Assembly: GCA_903830985.1 (NCBI GenBank) | Contig: CAIKVZ010000264.1 | Location: 1 to 64,000 of the forward strand | Direction: 5' to 3' | DNA: 64,000 nucleotides | Origin: an uncultured beta proteobacterium | GTDB lineage: Bacteria; Pseudomonadota; Gammaproteobacteria; Burkholderiales; Burkholderiaceae_C | Part shown: positions 9,484-20,709 of the stretch, in pieces | How the letters are laid out: every line of letters starts with the position of its first letter | Numbering within the stretch: the stretch's first letter is position 1 | The notes under the pieces: model-generated | Database searches by the model: none | Told to the model about the DNA's origin: nothing | What the model saw: the letters and a program-made list of their open reading frames with translations, nothing else | Program-made: the position numbers and the translations under genes

Positions 9484-10773
9484 TCAGCTGCGCACTTCGC
9501 CGTTGCCCAGTACCACGTATTTCAGCGAACTCAGGCCCTCGATGCCGACCGGTCCGCGGGCGTGAAACTTGTCGGTGCTGATGCCGATCTCGGCGCCCAG
9601 GCCGAACTCGAAGCCGTCGGCAAAACGCGTGCTGGTGTTCACCATCACGCTGGCCGAATCCACCTCGCGCAGGAACTGCTGGGCGTGCCCATGGTCGGTG
9701 GTCAGGATGGCATCGGTGTGGTGTGACGAATAGCGGTTGATGTGCGCGATGGCTTCATCCACGCCGGCCACCACCTTGATGTGGATGATGGGCGCCAGGT
9801 ACTCCTCATACCAGTCCTGCTCGGTGGCGTCTTTCAGATTGGCGCCAGGCACGCCGGCCAGGATCGCCAAGGACCCGGCGTCGCAGCGCATCTCCACACC
9901 CTTGGCGGCGAAGATGGCGCCGATGCGCGGCAAAAAATCTGCGGCCACACCGCGCGCCACGAGCAGGCCTTCGCTGGCGTTGCAGGGGCTGTATTTCTGC
10001 GTCTTGGCGTTGTCCGTGACGCGCAGCGCCATCTCCAGATCGCAGGGCGCATCCACATAGGTATGGCAGTTGCCGTCCAAGTGCTTGATCACCGGCACCT
10101 TGGCGTCACGGCTGATGCGCTCGATCAGGCCCTTGCCACCGCGCGGGATGATGACGTCGACGAACTGCGGCATGGTGATGAGTTCACCCACGGCCGCGCG
10201 GTCGATCGTGGGCACGAGTTGCACCGCGTTCTCGGGCAGGCCGCTGGCCGCCAGCGCCTGTTGCACCAGCGCGGCCAGCGCCTTGTTGGAGTCAATCGCC
10301 TCGGAGCCGCCGCGCAATATGCAGGCGTTGCCGCTCTTGATCGACAGGCTGGCGGCCTCAATGGTGACGTTGGGCCGGCTCTCGAAGATCATGCCGAACA
10401 CGCCGATGGGTACGCGCATCTGGCCCACGCGGATGCCGCTGGGTTGCTGCTTCAGGCCGATGATCTCGCCCATCACGTCGGGCATGGCGGCCAGTTGCTC
10501 ACAGCCCAGGGCGCAGGTTTCCAGGGTCTTGGCGTCGAGTTTCAATCGGTCCACCAGTGGGGCGGCCAGGCCGGCGGCCGCGGCGCGTGCCAGATCCTTG
10601 GCGTTTTCCGTCTGCAGCGCGGCCACGTTGGCGCGCAACAGCGCCGCCAGGGCGCGCAAGGCGACGTTCTTGCGCGCCGTGTCGGCGCGCGCCATCAGCG
10701 TGGACGCTGCTCTGGCCTGCTGGCCCAGGGTTTGCATCAGGGCGGCGATGTTCGGTGCGTTCATGGGATTCAT
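9484..10773 (-). CDS. proA: Gamma-glutamyl phosphate reductase
   Basis: 429-residue NADPH-dependent dehydrogenase that reduces gamma-glutamyl phosphate to glutamate semialdehyde in proline synthesis. The catalytic cysteine lies in [16 protein letters not shown]; nucleotide-binding and family stretches include [32 protein letters not shown] and [12 protein letters not shown]. Two close ATGs (10773 and 10764) could start it. It is last in a leuS-lptE-holA-proA gene row, 52 nt after holA. Length is typical (about 420). Confidence 0.96.
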   Translation of the reverse strand: MNPMNAPNIAALMQTLGQQARAASTLMARADTARKNVALRALAALLRANVAALQTENAKDLARAAAAGLAAPLVDRLKLDAKTLETCALGCEQLAAMPDVMGEIIGLKQQPSGIRVGQMRVPIGVFGMIFESRPNVTIEAASLSIKSGNACILRGGSEAIDSNKALAALVQQALAASGLPENAVQLVPTIDRAAVGELITMPQFVDVIIPRGGKGLIERISRDAKVPVIKHLDGNCHTYVDAPCDLEMALRVTDNAKTQKYSPCNASEGLLVARGVAADFLPRIGAIFAAKGVEMRCDAGSLAILAGVPGANLKDATEQDWYEEYLAPIIHIKVVAGVDEAIAHINRYSSHHTDAILTTDHGHAQQFLREVDSASVMVNTSTRFADGFEFGLGAEIGISTDKFHARGPVGIEGLSSLKYVVLGNGEVRS

Positions 10774-10825
10774 TGTCGCATGCGCCCCGGCTGCGGCGGG
10801 TCTGAGCCGGGCGTGTGTAAGCTCC

Positions 10826-11899
10826 TCAGCGCGAGCGTGTCGGGCTGGGTTGTTGCGCGCATTCGCGGCACAGGCGCATGGCCAGACGTTGCAGCGCCTG
10901 CCAGGGGTCGGCGGGCCAGTCGGGCTGCTTCAGGCCCTTGACGATGCCGTCCACCAGATGCGCTGCCTGCAGCAGCGCGGCCAGCCGGGGCCCGCTGAGC
11001 TGGGGCAGGACGCGCTCGAACAAGCGCTCCCTGGCGCCCCAGATGCGCTGTTCGCGCAGCGCCATGGGCAAAGGGCGGCCCGCGTCCAGCGCGTCCTTCA
11101 CGCGTTTGAGCGCGCGGATGTCTTCCGACAGGGCGTAGTGCACCAGCACGGCGGCCTCGCCTTCGGCCTGCAGGCCGTCAAGCATGCGCTGCACGCGGCT
11201 CACTTGGCCGGCCAGCACGGCTTCGGAGAGTTTGAACACGTCGTAGCGCGCCACATTGAGTACCGCGCTTTCCAGTTGCTCGAAGCTGAGTTCGCCGGCC
11301 GGATAGAGCAGGGCCAGCTTCTGGATTTCCTGGAACGCCGCCAGCAGGTTGCCCTCGACCCGATCGGCAAAAAACTGCAGGCTGCGCTGGCCTTCCACGC
11401 CCGCCGCGACACGCAGCCCCAGGGCTTGCAGGCGCTGCGCAATCCACTGCGGCAGGGCGGCGCGTTCCACCGGCTCCACCGCAATGGTCACACCGCCGTT
11501 GTCCAGCGCAGCAAACCAGGCGCCGGTCTTGGTCGCCTTGTCCAGCCGCGGCAGCAAAAAAATCGTCAGCGTGCTGTCGTTGCCCTGCGCCGCCTGCACC
11601 AGCTGCTGGATCGCCGGACTGCCCTCCTTGCCGGGCTTGCCGGAGGGGATGCGCACCTCGACGATCTGTTTGTCGGCAAACAGGCTCAGGGAACCCGCCG
11701 CAGCCAGCACCTCGCTCCAGTCGAAATGCGCGCCCGCCACGGTGTGCGAGGTGCGCTCGGTGAAGCCCTGCTCGCGCGCCGCAGCGCGGATCGCGTCCAC
11801 CGCCTCCTGCACCAGCAGGATCTCGTCGCCGTACACGGTGTACAGCGGGCGCAGGCCTTTTTGCAGGTGGGCAGAGAGCTGGTTCGCTGCGAGCTGCAT
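10826..11899 (-). CDS. holA: DNA polymerase III subunit delta
   Basis: 357-residue clamp-loader subunit that opens the beta sliding clamp. N-terminal features: [38 protein letters not shown], the beta-clamp contact region near [22 protein letters not shown], and the helicase-like fold through [12 protein letters not shown]; the C-terminal third is the all-alpha collar domain. Gap to lptE is 3 nt, so the two are one transcription unit, matching the conserved betaproteobacterial order leuS-lptE-holA. Confidence 0.95.
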   Translation of the reverse strand: MQLAANQLSAHLQKGLRPLYTVYGDEILLVQEAVDAIRAAAREQGFTERTSHTVAGAHFDWSEVLAAAGSLSLFADKQIVEVRIPSGKPGKEGSPAIQQLVQAAQGNDSTLTIFLLPRLDKATKTGAWFAALDNGGVTIAVEPVERAALPQWIAQRLQALGLRVAAGVEGQRSLQFFADRVEGNLLAAFQEIQKLALLYPAGELSFEQLESAVLNVARYDVFKLSEAVLAGQVSRVQRMLDGLQAEGEAAVLVHYALSEDIRALKRVKDALDAGRPLPMALREQRIWGARERLFERVLPQLSGPRLAALLQAAHLVDGIVKGLKQPDWPADPWQALQRLAMRLCRECAQQPSPTRSR

Positions 11900-11902
11900 C
11901 GG

Positions 11903-12409
11903 CTAGAGCGCCTTCACCGCCGCGATGCGGCGCATCAGCTGCTGCACGATGTCGGTCTGCATGTCCCGGTACAGCAGCGCTTCTTCCGACTCCTTGGCCA
12001 GCGCGAGCGATTCGTTGAAACTGATGTCGCGCTGTTGCAGGATTTCGGTCTCGGGAATCAACTCCTTGCCGGCCGGCGTACGCAGACGAAATTTGATGCG
12101 CACGCGCAGCTGGAATTCAGTGACCTGGCCGGCCGTGTTCAGGCCCACCACCACTTTTTCCCGCTGGTCGGCGAGTATGTCGAGCACCGCTTGCGCCTGA
12201 TCCAGCAGTTTGGCGTCCTTGATGACTAGAACATTGCCATTGGCCGCGATGCTGCGTTTGATCGCATTGCCCAGCGGCGAGCTCTCGGCCACGGCCACAT
12301 ACAGCGAGGTGAAGGCAAAGTTCGGCGCCTGGCGCAGGGCAAAGCCGCAGCCCGAAAGCAGCGTGGCGGCGCCCAGTGAGAGGAAGAAACGGCGTTCCAT
12401 GGTGTTCAT
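11903..12409 (-). CDS. lptE: LPS assembly lipoprotein LptE
   Basis: 168-residue outer-membrane lipoprotein that plugs the LptD translocon for lipopolysaccharide. N-terminal signal with lipobox LLSGC (Cys about residue 21) after [13 protein letters not shown]; family features [17 protein letters not shown] and [15 protein letters not shown]. The ATG at 12409 overlaps the leuS stop as ATGA; a second in-frame ATG at 12400 is equally close to the signal peptide. Position between leuS and holA is the normal one for the family. Confidence 0.93.
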   Translation of the reverse strand: MNTMERRFFLSLGAATLLSGCGFALRQAPNFAFTSLYVAVAESSPLGNAIKRSIAANGNVLVIKDAKLLDQAQAVLDILADQREKVVVGLNTAGQVTEFQLRVRIKFRLRTPAGKELIPETEILQQRDISFNESLALAKESEEALLYRDMQTDIVQQLMRRIAAVKAL

Positions 12410-15135
12410 AGCACGACGTTGACGAGCCGACCCGGCACCACCACGACCTTCTTCACGGGCGAGGTCTGCGCCAGTTTGGCCACGGCTTCATGCGCCAGCG
12501 CCGCCTGTTCGATCACCTCGCGCGTCGCCTGCGCGGCCACGCGCACGGCGCCGCGCAGTTTTCCGTTGACCTGCAGCACGAGTTCGATCTCGTCCTGCAC
12601 CAGGGCGCTGGCGTCGACCGCCGGCCAGGGCGCGTCGAGCAGTTCGCCGAAGTGGCCGGCATAGCCCAGCTCCTGCCACAGCGCGTGCGTGATGTGGGGC
12701 GTGGCCGGGTACAGGCAGCGCACCAGAATGCCGAAGCCCTCGTACAGCGCCACCACGGCACCGTCCGAGTCCATGGCTTTGAAGTCGTCGAGCGCGTTGA
12801 GCAGCTTCATGGCCCCGGACACCACGGTGTTGTACTGCATGCGCTGGTAGTCGTAGTCGACCTGTTTCAGCAGGGTGTGGACTTCCAGGCGCAGCGCCTT
12901 GCTCTCCTTGCCGAAGACCACGTCCTTCAGGCGCGTCACGCCGGCCACGCTGGCGTCGGCCGCGACCGGGTCGATGGCGGCGAGCTTGACGCCGAAGTTC
13001 CACACGCGGCGCAGGAAGCGGTAGCTGCCTTCGACGGACGCATCGTTCCATTCGAGCGTGGCCTCGGGCGGCGCGGTGAACATGGTGTACAGGCGCGCGG
13101 TATCGGCGCCGTACTTCTCGATCAGCTGCTGCGGATCCACGCCGTTGTTCTTGCTCTTGCTCATGGTGCCCACACCTTCGTAGGTGATGAGCGTGCCGGC
13201 GGGCAGATCGCCCTTGGCCTCCTTGAGCAGGGCGTGCGTGACCTTGCCGGCCGCGTCGAACTGGTCCTGCACCTCGGCCGGCCAGAAGTACTCGACGCCG
13301 CCCTTGTCACTTTTGCGCGAGTAGATGTGGTTCAGCACCATGCCCTGGGTGAGCAGCTTGGTGAAGGGCTCGTCGATTTTCACCAAGCCCACGGCCTCGG
13401 AATCTCCGGGGCCCTTCACCCGGATATCGCGCATCACCTTGGTCCAGAAGCGCGCGTACAGCAGGTGCAGGATGGCGTGCTCGATGCCGCCGATGTACTG
13501 GTCCATGGGCATCCAGTAGTCGGCGCCGCCGGCCACCATCTGCTCGGCGTTCTTGGGATCGCAGTAGCGCATGAAGTACCAGGAACTGTCCACAAAGGTG
13601 TCCATGGTGTCGGTTTCGCGGCGCGCCGCCTTGCCGCAGACCGGGCAGGTCACGCCCGCGTGGAAGCCTTCGTGCTTCACCAGCGGGTTGCCGGATCCGT
13701 CGGGCACGCAGTCCTGCGGCAGCACCACCGGCAGGTCTTTTTCCGGCACCGGCACCGCGCCGTGCTCGCTGCAATGGATGATGGGAATCGGCGTGCCCCA
13801 GTAGCGCTGGCGGCTCACACCCCAGTCGCGCAGTCGCCAGGTGGTCTTCTTCTCGCCCAAGCCCTGGCTCACCAGGTCGGCAGCGACGGCGTCGACGCAG
13901 TCCTTGAACAACAGGCCGTCGTACTTGCCCGAGTTGACGGCAACGCCCGCACCCTTCTCGCCATACCAGTCGGCCCAGGCGCCGGCGTCAAAGGTCTGCG
14001 CGCCGAGAGCGACCACCGGCTTGATCGGCAATGCATATTTCAGCGCGAAGGCAAAGTCTCGTTCGTCGTGCGCCGGCACGCCCATGACGGCGCCGTCGCC
14101 GTAGCTCATGAGCACGTAGTTGCCGACCCAGACCGCAATCTGCTCGCCGGTGAGCGGATGCGTCACGAACAGGCCCGTGGCCATGCCCTTCTTTTCCTGC
14201 GTGGCCAGCTCGGCTTCGGTGGTGCCGCCCTTGCCGCATTCCTCGATGAAGGCCAGCAACGCCGGGTTGCTTGCTGCGGCGTGCAGGGCCAGGGGATGTT
14301 CCGCTGCCACGGCGCAAAACGTCACGCCCATGATGGTGTCGACGCGCGTGGTGAACACGTACATGCGGCCCTCGTTGATGAGCTTGCCCGCGCCGTCGCG
14401 GATCTGGTGCGGGAAGGCGAAGCGCACGCCTTCGCTCTTGCCGATCCAGTTTTCCTGCATCAGCTTGACGCGTTCCGGCCAGCCCGGCAGACCGTTTTGC
14501 ACCTGCTCCAGCAGCTCGGGCGCGTAGTCGGTGATCTTCAGGTAGTAGCCCGGGATCTCACGCTTCTCGACCGTGGCGCCGGTGCGCCAGCCCTTGCCGT
14601 CGATCACCTGCTCGTTGGCCAGCACGGTCTGGTCCACCGGGTCCCAGTTCACCACCTGGGTCTTGCGGTAGGCGATGCCTTTTTCCAGCATCTTCAGGAA
14701 CAGCCACGGATTCCATTTGTAGTAGCTGGGGTCGCAGGTGGCGACCTCGCGGCTCCAGTCGATGGCCAGGCCCATGCCCAGCATCTGCTGCTTCATGTAG
14801 GCGATGTTCTCGTAGGTCCATTTGGCGGGCGGCACGCCATTCTTCAGCGCGGCGTTCTCCGCTGGCAGGCCGAAGGCGTCCCAGCCCATGGGCATGAGCA
14901 CGTTGTAGCCCTGCATGCGCAACTGGCGCGTGAGCATGTCGTTGATGGTGTAGTTGCGCACATGGCCCATGTGCAGTTTGCCGCTGGGGTAGGGCAGCAT
15001 GGAGCAGGCATAGAACTTCTTCTTCAGCTGGCCCTGCGCGTCGCGCGCATTTTCCGTGACGCGGTAGGCGTCGGTGGCGGTCCAGTGGCTGTGCGCGGCG
15101 CGCTCCACTTCATTGGGGTTGTATTTTTCTTGCAT
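12406..15135 (-). CDS. leuS: Leucyl-tRNA synthetase
   Basis: 909-residue class I aminoacyl-tRNA synthetase. The start is the ATG at 15135 ([18 protein letters not shown]), which matches the family N-terminus; the frame stays open upstream but that part has no family similarity. HIGH motif variant in [21 protein letters not shown] (read as two pieces), editing (CP1) domain in the middle with [11 protein letters not shown], zinc-binding-like [23 protein letters not shown], and KMSKS variant in [13 protein letters not shown]. Anticodon-binding and C-terminal domains follow. First gene of the leuS-lptE-holA-proA row. Confidence 0.97.
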   Translation of the reverse strand: MQEKYNPNEVERAAHSHWTATDAYRVTENARDAQGQLKKKFYACSMLPYPSGKLHMGHVRNYTINDMLTRQLRMQGYNVLMPMGWDAFGLPAENAALKNGVPPAKWTYENIAYMKQQMLGMGLAIDWSREVATCDPSYYKWNPWLFLKMLEKGIAYRKTQVVNWDPVDQTVLANEQVIDGKGWRTGATVEKREIPGYYLKITDYAPELLEQVQNGLPGWPERVKLMQENWIGKSEGVRFAFPHQIRDGAGKLINEGRMYVFTTRVDTIMGVTFCAVAAEHPLALHAAASNPALLAFIEECGKGGTTEAELATQEKKGMATGLFVTHPLTGEQIAVWVGNYVLMSYGDGAVMGVPAHDERDFAFALKYALPIKPVVALGAQTFDAGAWADWYGEKGAGVAVNSGKYDGLLFKDCVDAVAADLVSQGLGEKKTTWRLRDWGVSRQRYWGTPIPIIHCSEHGAVPVPEKDLPVVLPQDCVPDGSGNPLVKHEGFHAGVTCPVCGKAARRETDTMDTFVDSSWYFMRYCDPKNAEQMVAGGADYWMPMDQYIGGIEHAILHLLYARFWTKVMRDIRVKGPGDSEAVGLVKIDEPFTKLLTQGMVLNHIYSRKSDKGGVEYFWPAEVQDQFDAAGKVTHALLKEAKGDLPAGTLITYEGVGTMSKSKNNGVDPQQLIEKYGADTARLYTMFTAPPEATLEWNDASVEGSYRFLRRVWNFGVKLAAIDPVAADASVAGVTRLKDVVFGKESKALRLEVHTLLKQVDYDYQRMQYNTVVSGAMKLLNALDDFKAMDSDGAVVALYEGFGILVRCLYPATPHITHALWQELGYAGHFGELLDAPWPAVDASALVQDEIELVLQVNGKLRGAVRVAAQATREVIEQAALAHEAVAKLAQTSPVKKVVVVPGRLVNVVL

Positions 15136-15271
15136 AGGAGTAAGGGAGAGCGGTTTGTCGCTTGCGCTGATTTTAGGCGGTGGCCGGCGGTGGCGCGGTG
15201 GGACTTGCGAAGGGCTGTCTTCACGGCCGTTCGGTGCTACCATTGTGCTTACATGAATACAGGAGTTCAAC

Positions 15272-15520
15272 ATGGAGGTCGCCATTCGCAAGATGGGTAA
15301 TTCGCAAGGGGTGCTGATCCCCAAGCCGATCCTGGCCCAGCTTGGCCTGGGCGCCACCGCAGACCTGCAGGTGCGCAACAATGTGCTGGAGATTCGCGCT
15401 GTGCGCAGCAATCCCCGGCAGGATTGGGCGGCGGACGCGGCGCGCTTGGCCGCTGAGGGCGACGACGCCCTGGCCTGGCCTGAATTCGCGAATGACGACG
15501 ACAGCACGCTGGTGTGGTGA
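15272..15520 (+). CDS. MazE/PemI-like antitoxin (AbrB fold)
   Basis: 82-residue predicted antitoxin. The N-terminal half is a SpoVT/AbrB DNA-binding domain ([19 protein letters not shown], then [13 protein letters not shown]), and the C-terminus is acidic with Trp and Phe residues ([19 protein letters not shown]), typical of the tail that wraps the toxin. The stop overlaps the toxin start as TGATG, so the pair is translationally coupled. The pair is presumed to repress its own promoter in the 136 nt between it and the divergent leuS start. Family assignment from motifs; the exact subgroup is not certain. Confidence 0.9.
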   Translation: MEVAIRKMGNSQGVLIPKPILAQLGLGATADLQVRNNVLEIRAVRSNPRQDWAADAARLAAEGDDALAWPEFANDDDSTLVW

Positions 15521-15837
15521 TGAAAGTCGGCGATATCTGGCTGGCGCAACTTGACCCCACGGTGGGCAGCGAGATCCAGAAGACGCGCCCCTGTGTGGTG
15601 GTGTCGCCCGATGAAATGAACGCGCACCTGCGCACCGTCATCGTCGCGCCCATGAGCAGCGGATCGAAACCCGCGGGTTTTCGCGTTGCGCTGACTTTTC
15701 AGGGAACGACGGGACTGATTCTGCTGGACCAGATCCGCACGCTGGACCGGGTTCGCCTGGTCAAACGTCTGGGGGCCCTGCGCCCGCCCACGCTGGCGCT
15801 GACCCGCAAGACCCTGCAAGCGATGTTTGCGCCCTGA
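15520..15837 (+). CDS. MazF/PemK-family endoribonuclease toxin
   Basis: 105-residue toxin of the PemK/MazF fold, expected to cut mRNA at short specific sites. [24 protein letters not shown] carries the conserved first strand and the catalytic Arg of the GSEIQKTRP loop; [17 protein letters not shown] and [16 protein letters not shown] follow in normal order. The ATG overlaps the antitoxin stop; two GTG codons just upstream are in frame but the ATG gives the family-typical start. Full length with no obvious lesion. Cleavage specificity cannot be inferred. Confidence 0.9.
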   Translation: MKVGDIWLAQLDPTVGSEIQKTRPCVVVSPDEMNAHLRTVIVAPMSSGSKPAGFRVALTFQGTTGLILLDQIRTLDRVRLVKRLGALRPPTLALTRKTLQAMFAP

Positions 15838-15880
15838 CCTTGCCTGGGCGGTTGCCAATGGCGTCGCTATCATGCGATCC

Positions 15881-16645
15881 ATGACCCAAGACCTGTTCCG
15901 CGCCGACGCCTACCTCACCGCATGCAACGCCACCGTGACGTCCATCACGGTCCAGGGCATTGCCCTGGACCGCACGGTGTTCTATCCCCTGGGTGGCGGC
16001 CAGGCCGGTGACGCCGGCGTGCTGGTGCTGGCGGACGGCAGCGAACTGGGCGTTGCCGACACGCGCAAGGGAAAAAACGAGGATGGCCAGTTCACCGCCG
16101 ACATCTTCCACATCCCTGTCTTGACCGGGGACGGCCTATGCGTGGCGGACTTGTGCGCGCAGCGCGGGTTGAAAGTCGGCGATGCCGTGACGGCGCGCAT
16201 CGATTGGGCGCGGCGCCATCGGCTGATGCGCTTTCACACCGCCACCCACCTGCTGTGCAACCTGGTGCCGCAGCTGGTGAACGGCTGCTCCATCACGCCC
16301 GACTACGCGCGCCTGGATTTCAACATGACGGATCCGCTGGACAAGGAGGTGCTGACTGCCGGCATCGCGCGCCTGGTGGCCGCGGCCTACCCGATCAGCG
16401 TGGGCAGCATCAGCGACGCCGAGCTCGACGCCAATCCTGCCCTGGTGAAAAGCATGTCGGTGCAGCCGCCGCGCGGCAGCGGCAGCATCCGCACGATCCG
16501 CATCGGTCAGGATGAGCTCATCGACTTCCAGCCCTGCGGCGGCACGCATGTGGCCAACACTTCGGAGATCGGCCAGGTCGAGGTCACCAAGCTGGAGAAG
16601 AAGAGCGCCACAACGCGGCGCGTGGTGCTGGGGTTTGCCTCGTGA
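15881..16645 (+). CDS. AlaX-type alanyl-tRNA editing protein
   Basis: 254-residue stand-alone relative of the AlaRS editing domain, which hydrolyses mischarged Ser- or Gly-tRNA(Ala). Zinc ligands are seen in [10 protein letters not shown] (HxxxH) and [13 protein letters not shown] (CxxxH). The N-terminal beta-barrel carries [17 protein letters not shown], the family signature. Start taken at ATG 15881 ([12 protein letters not shown]); ATG 15872 is three codons earlier and possible. It follows the toxin gene by 43 nt on the same strand and converges with exbD. Confidence 0.92.
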   Translation: MTQDLFRADAYLTACNATVTSITVQGIALDRTVFYPLGGGQAGDAGVLVLADGSELGVADTRKGKNEDGQFTADIFHIPVLTGDGLCVADLCAQRGLKVGDAVTARIDWARRHRLMRFHTATHLLCNLVPQLVNGCSITPDYARLDFNMTDPLDKEVLTAGIARLVAAAYPISVGSISDAELDANPALVKSMSVQPPRGSGSIRTIRIGQDELIDFQPCGGTHVANTSEIGQVEVTKLEKKSATTRRVVLGFAS

Positions 16646-16698
16646 GACCTTGCGGGACAGACCGCTCTTTCCTCAACTGTTTTGGAACAGTCGCGCCT

Positions 16699-17133
16699 TC
16701 AATTCGCCTTGACTTCAGGCGCTTTCGCTTCGGCCACAAAGCCAATGCGGTTCAGCCCGGCCTTTTGCGCCACGCCCATGACTTCGACCACGCGGCCGTA
16801 GGGAACGGATTCGTCAGCGCGCAACTGCACTTCGGTGTCGGGGTTAAGTGCCGCGGTCTGCGCCAGGCGCTGCGCCAACTGTTCCAGCGTGACGCTCTGG
16901 TCCTGCAGAAAGGTCTGGCCCGATTTGTCCACCGCCAGCGTGACAAACTTGGGTTCGTCCATGGGTTTGGCGGCGTCGGTCTTGGGCAGGTCCAGGCGGA
17001 TGGAGCTGGCCATCAACGGCGCGGTGATGATGAAGATCACCACCAGCACCAGCATCACGTCGACCAGCGGCGTGACGTTGATGTCGCTGAAGGGCGGCGC
17101 GCTCTTGGGGCGTTCGAAGCGGCCAAAGGACAT
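16699..17133 (-). CDS. exbD: ExbD/TolR family biopolymer transport protein
   Basis: 144-residue inner-membrane protein of the proton-driven ExbBD/TolQR complexes. It has a short cytoplasmic N-terminus with PPFSDINVTPLVDVMLVLVV, where the Asp of PLVD lies in the single membrane helix and is the conserved proton-path residue; the rest is periplasmic (LDLPKTDAAKPM, SVPYGRVVEVM). The start at 17133 (MSFGRFERPKSAPP) follows family practice; the frame is open further upstream. The partner exbB ends 19 nt upstream. No tonB or tol genes are visible, so ExbD and TolR cannot be told apart. Confidence 0.9.
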   Translation of the reverse strand: MSFGRFERPKSAPPFSDINVTPLVDVMLVLVVIFIITAPLMASSIRLDLPKTDAAKPMDEPKFVTLAVDKSGQTFLQDQSVTLEQLAQRLAQTAALNPDTEVQLRADESVPYGRVVEVMGVAQKAGLNRIGFVAEAKAPEVKAN

Positions 17134-17152
17134 CTGGATTTCCCGGCGTGGT

Positions 17153-17812
17153 TCAGGCCGCAGGGCCGGGGCCGGACTCGTCGGCCAGCAGGTCCAGCAC
17201 ATCTTGCGCAAAGCCTTCGAGCTCGGCTTCTATGCGGTTGATATTGCGCCCGAGCACGTTGTAGGCCAGTACCGCGGGGATGGCCACGGCCAGGCCGGCG
17301 GCGGTCATCAGCAGCGATTCGCCTACGGGGCCGGAAATTTTGTCGATGCTGATCTGCCCCGATCCCGAAATGCTGACCAGCGCGTGGTAGATGCCCCAGA
17401 CTGTGCCCAACAGACCGACAAAGGGCGCAGTTGACCCCACCGTGGCCAGCAGCACCTGACCGAACTGCAGCTTGTGCAGCACGCCGTGCAGGGCGTCGCG
17501 CAGCACGCGCGTGAGCTGCTGGCGTTTACGGCCCGAGCCAGCAAGGCTGGCACCGCCGTCAAATCTCGTGGCTTCGAGCAGCGGCAGGACCAGTGCTTCG
17601 CGGTCAAAGGCCGCCACTTGGGGCAGACCGTCGGCAAAGGACGCCGCCTGCCAGAACGCCGCCGTGCTGCGCGCCACATCGGCCAGGGCGCGGCGCAACA
17701 GCCAGCCCTTCCAGAAGATCACCACCCAGCTCGCCACCGACATCACCAGCAGCAAGCTGGCGACGATTCGGGTGACGGCGTCGCCCTGGGAGAACAGTTG
17801 GGAGAGGTTCAT
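17153..17812 (-). CDS. exbB: ExbB/TolQ family (MotA-type) proton channel
   Basis: 219-residue inner-membrane partner of ExbD. Three membrane helices: near residues 12-36 ([17 protein letters not shown]), around 125-150 with [20 protein letters not shown] (the MotA/TolQ/ExbB signature), and 165-190 with [21 protein letters not shown]. Its ATG overlaps the dapB stop as ATGA, so it belongs to a bamE-dapB-exbB-exbD unit. Powers an outer-membrane process with ExbD; the substrate system is unknown. Confidence 0.92.
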   Translation of the reverse strand: MNLSQLFSQGDAVTRIVASLLLVMSVASWVVIFWKGWLLRRALADVARSTAAFWQAASFADGLPQVAAFDREALVLPLLEATRFDGGASLAGSGRKRQQLTRVLRDALHGVLHKLQFGQVLLATVGSTAPFVGLLGTVWGIYHALVSISGSGQISIDKISGPVGESLLMTAAGLAVAIPAVLAYNVLGRNINRIEAELEGFAQDVLDLLADESGPGPAA

Positions 17813-18636
17813 CGCAGCTTCAGTACGTCAAACATGTCGAACAGGCCTTGGTGTTTGCCGGCCAGAAAGCGCACGGCGCGCAGGCTGCCCTGGGCGTAGG
17901 TGGCGCGACTGCTGGACTTGTGCGTGATCTCGATGCGCTCGCCGGTGCCGGCAAAGAGCACGGTGTGGTCGCCCACGATGTCACCGCCGCGGATGGTGGC
18001 GAAGCCGATGCTGGAGGGGTCGCGCTCACCCGTCACGCCTTCGCGCGCATAGACCGCACAGTCCTTCAGGTCGCGGCCTAGCGCCTGTGCGATGACCTCG
18101 CCCATCTTCAGCGCCGTGCCCGAGGGCGCGTCGACCTTGTGCCGGTGGTGCGCTTCGATGATCTCGATGTCGTAACCGGTGGACAAGGCCTTGGCAGCCA
18201 GTTCCAGCAGCTTCAGCGTGACGTTCACGCCAACGCTCATATTGGGCGCCATGACGATGGCGATGTGCTGCGCAGCCTCGGCAATTTCAGCCTTTTGCGC
18301 GTCGCTGAAACCGGTCGTGCCGATCACCAGATTCACGCCCAAGCGGCAGCACTCGCGCAGATGCAGCATCGTGCCTTCGGGTCGCGTGAAGTCGATCAAC
18401 ACGGCGGCATTCGCCAAGCCGGTGGGCAGGTCCGCTGTGATCAACACGCCGCTGCTGCGCCCCAGGAAGGCGGCGGCATCGGTGCCCAGGGTGGGACTGG
18501 CGGCCATGTCGAGCGCGCCAGCCAGGACGCAGTCGCCGCTGGCCTGGATCGCTTCGATCAGCATCTGCCCCATGCGGCCGCTGGCGCCGGCGACGGCGAC
18601 GGGCAGCGTGACGGCGCTTTGGACGGACTCGCTCAT
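17809..18636 (-). CDS. dapB: 4-hydroxy-tetrahydrodipicolinate reductase
   Basis: 275-residue NAD(P)H-dependent reductase of the lysine/diaminopimelate pathway. Rossmann motif [17 protein letters not shown] near the N-terminus, [17 protein letters not shown], and the catalytic [20 protein letters not shown] stretch. The start at 18636 ([17 protein letters not shown]) is taken because upstream in-frame sequence overlaps bamE and lacks family similarity. Only 4 nt separate it from bamE, and its stop overlaps exbB. Confidence 0.96.
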   Translation of the reverse strand: MSESVQSAVTLPVAVAGASGRMGQMLIEAIQASGDCVLAGALDMAASPTLGTDAAAFLGRSSGVLITADLPTGLANAAVLIDFTRPEGTMLHLRECCRLGVNLVIGTTGFSDAQKAEIAEAAQHIAIVMAPNMSVGVNVTLKLLELAAKALSTGYDIEIIEAHHRHKVDAPSGTALKMGEVIAQALGRDLKDCAVYAREGVTGERDPSSIGFATIRGGDIVGDHTVLFAGTGERIEITHKSSSRATYAQGSLRAVRFLAGKHQGLFDMFDVLKLR

Positions 18637-18640
18637 GGGC

Positions 18641-19186
18641 TCAGCGCTTGGGCTCTTCCAGCGGCGGATAGCTCGCAGGCAGGGGCGGCAGCTCAGCTTT
18701 TGCGACCGGTGCCGGCGCGGCCACGGCAAAGGGCTTCAGGCTGTCGGGGTTGGCTTCGAGCACGGGCTCCTGTGCCACCTTGCGGCCGGTGTCCAGACTG
18801 GCCACGAACTCGGCCTCGGTGGGCATGGGGTCGTTGTCAAAGTGGTCCACGGCGTCGCCCTTGAAAAAGACCGTCAGGCGCCTTGCCTGGCTCTGTACGC
18901 CCTTGCGGCGCAGCGAGAAGGTGTAGTCCCAGCGCTCGCCGTGGAAGATGCTGGTGATCATGGGTGTGCCCAGCAGATCGCGCACCTGGGCGCGTGTCTG
19001 TCCGGGCGCGAGCAGCTTGACTTGCTCGCTGGCGACGAAGTTGCCCTGCACCACTTCCACCTTGTACGGTGTGATGGCTTCGGTCATGCGCAGGCTGGCA
19101 CCGTCGAAACTGCCGCAGCCGGACAGCGCGGCACAAAAAGCAAGGAGCAAAGCCGACAGGCTGCGACCAGAGACAAGAGCGGGCAT
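18641..19186 (-). CDS. bamE: BamE, outer membrane assembly lipoprotein
   Basis: 181-residue lipoprotein (SmpA/OmlA family) of the BAM beta-barrel assembly complex. Signal peptide [15 protein letters not shown] with lipobox Cys about residue 24; family core [38 protein letters not shown] and [14 protein letters not shown] Pro/Ala-rich tail of about 50 residues follows, longer than E. coli BamE. Start at 19186 gives the signal peptide a normal length. It is divergent from fur, the usual betaproteobacterial arrangement. Confidence 0.94.
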   Translation of the reverse strand: MPALVSGRSLSALLLAFCAALSGCGSFDGASLRMTEAITPYKVEVVQGNFVASEQVKLLAPGQTRAQVRDLLGTPMITSIFHGERWDYTFSLRRKGVQSQARRLTVFFKGDAVDHFDNDPMPTEAEFVASLDTGRKVAQEPVLEANPDSLKPFAVAAPAPVAKAELPPLPASYPPLEEPKR

Positions 19187-19281
19187 GATGGAACCGGTAG
19201 CTATATGATGCGGCATTGTAGCCTTGCGACCTGCGCTTCACAGGCGGCTGGCGAACCGGCGGCCCCCAGCCTATCATCCCG

Positions 19282-19725
19282 ATGAACACACACGACGAAC
19301 TCAAAAGCACTGGCCTCAAGGCCACCGGACCGCGGCTGAAAATCCTGGAAATTTTCCAGAAGAGCGAGCACCGGCACATGACCGCGGAAGACGTGTTTCG
19401 GGTGCTGATGCTGGAGCGCAGCGACGTCGGTCTGGCCACGGTGTATCGCGTGCTGATGCAGTTTGAGCAGGCAGGTCTGCTGCAGCGCGGCCACTTCGAG
19501 AGCGACAAGGCGGTGTACGAACTCAACGAGGGTGAGCACCACGACCACCTGGTGTGTCTGGACTGTGGCCGGGTGGAGGAATTCCTTGACACGGAAATCG
19601 AGCAGCGCCAGCACGCTGTGGCGCACACCAAGGGCTTTGAAATCGTGGATCATGCCATGAGCCTGTACGCCCATTGTCGCAAGAGCCCCTGTCCGCACCG
19701 GATTGCGCCTGTCGAGGCGGCCTGA
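19282..19725 (+). CDS. fur: Ferric uptake regulator Fur
   Basis: 147-residue Fe2+-dependent repressor. Winged helix in the N-terminal half (LKATGPRLKILEIFQKS, VGLATVYRVLMQFEQAG), metal sites GEHHDHLVCLDCG (His cluster and first Cys pair) and C-terminal CRKSPCPHR. Divergent from bamE over a 95 nt gap that must hold both promoters, and convergent with hprK. Length and motifs are those of a true Fur rather than Zur or PerR. Confidence 0.96.
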   Translation: MNTHDELKSTGLKATGPRLKILEIFQKSEHRHMTAEDVFRVLMLERSDVGLATVYRVLMQFEQAGLLQRGHFESDKAVYELNEGEHHDHLVCLDCGRVEEFLDTEIEQRQHAVAHTKGFEIVDHAMSLYAHCRKSPCPHRIAPVEAA

Positions 19726-19732
19726 TACAGCC

Positions 19733-20683
19733 TCAGTTGTCGGAGCTCATCGCCGCGCGATGGCGTTCCACAAATTCCTGGTAGGTGTCGATGCCGCGCA
19801 GCTGCAGGATGGTGTTGCGCACGGCGGCTTCCACCAGCACGGCGATATTGCGTCCGGCCACCACCTGGATCACCACCTTGCGCACCGGCACGCCCAGCAC
19901 GTCCTGGGTCAGCGGCTCGTAGGGGATGCGTTCATACTCGCGTTCCAGGGTTTCGCGGCGCACCAGGTGCACGATCATCTTCAGACGCATGCGCCGACGC
20001 ACGGCGGTCTCACCAAAGATGGCGCGGATGTCGAGCAGTCCGATGCCGCGCACCTCGAGCAGGTTTTGCAGCAGGTCCGGGCAGCGCCCCTCGATCGTCG
20101 TCTGGTTGATGCGAAACAGGTCCACCGAGTCGTCGGCCACCAGCCCGTTGCCGCGCGAAATCAGTTCCAGCCCGAGCTCGCTCTTGCCCAGCCCGGACTC
20201 CCCCGTGATCATCACACCCAGGCCCAGAATGTCCATGAACACGCCGTGCATGGAGAGGCGGTCGGCGAAGTGCTTGGACAGGTAGGCGCGCAGCACGTCG
20301 ATGACAAAGGCAGGCGACTCCTTGGTGGCGAACATCGGGATCTGGGCGCGCTCGCACATCGACAGCAGCCCTGGTGGGGCGATCTGGCCGTCGGCAATGA
20401 TCAGCACTGGCGGCTCCAGCGTGATGATGCGCGCGACGCGCCGGGCGCAATCCTCCGCCGAGCCGTGGCCCAGGTAGGCGATTTCACGCTCGCCCAGCAG
20501 TTGCACGCGGTAGGGGTGGATGTAGTTCAGGTAGCCCACCAGGTCGGCGCCGGAGCGCGCGGCCTGCACCGCCACTTCGTCAAAGCGTCGCTCGGACGCG
20601 CCCAGCCCCGCCACCCACTCCCATTTCAGGGACGCGCGAAACTCTTCAAACAGGGCATCGGCGCTGACGACGGTGGGTTTCAC
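19733..20683 (-). CDS. hprK: HPr kinase/phosphorylase
   Basis: 316-residue bifunctional enzyme that phosphorylates and dephosphorylates HPr on Ser. Walker [19 protein letters not shown] and the family signature [18 protein letters not shown] are present, as is the C-terminal [16 protein letters not shown]. The start is GTG at 20683. Located 26 nt after ptsN on the same strand, as in the regulatory (carbohydrate-independent) PTS of betaproteobacteria. Likely involved in nitrogen/potassium-linked PTS control rather than sugar uptake. Confidence 0.95.
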   Translation of the reverse strand: MKPTVVSADALFEEFRASLKWEWVAGLGASERRFDEVAVQAARSGADLVGYLNYIHPYRVQLLGEREIAYLGHGSAEDCARRVARIITLEPPVLIIADGQIAPPGLLSMCERAQIPMFATKESPAFVIDVLRAYLSKHFADRLSMHGVFMDILGLGVMITGESGLGKSELGLELISRGNGLVADDSVDLFRINQTTIEGRCPDLLQNLLEVRGIGLLDIRAIFGETAVRRRMRLKMIVHLVRRETLEREYERIPYEPLTQDVLGVPVRKVVIQVVAGRNIAVLVEAAVRNTILQLRGIDTYQEFVERHRAAMSSDN

Positions 20684-20709
20684 GCAGGGCTTGCAGTGTG
20701 TCTGCCGTT

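Noticed and set aside
12490-15300. A frame of about 936 codons opposite leuS.
   Set aside because: Shadow of leuS with His/Val-rich low-similarity product; leuS is certain on the other strand. Similar shadows lie opposite kdpD and the DctS-like kinase.
15136-15882. Upstream extension of the leuS frame through the mazEF region.
   Set aside because: It has no synthetase similarity and overlaps a well supported toxin-antitoxin pair on the other strand.
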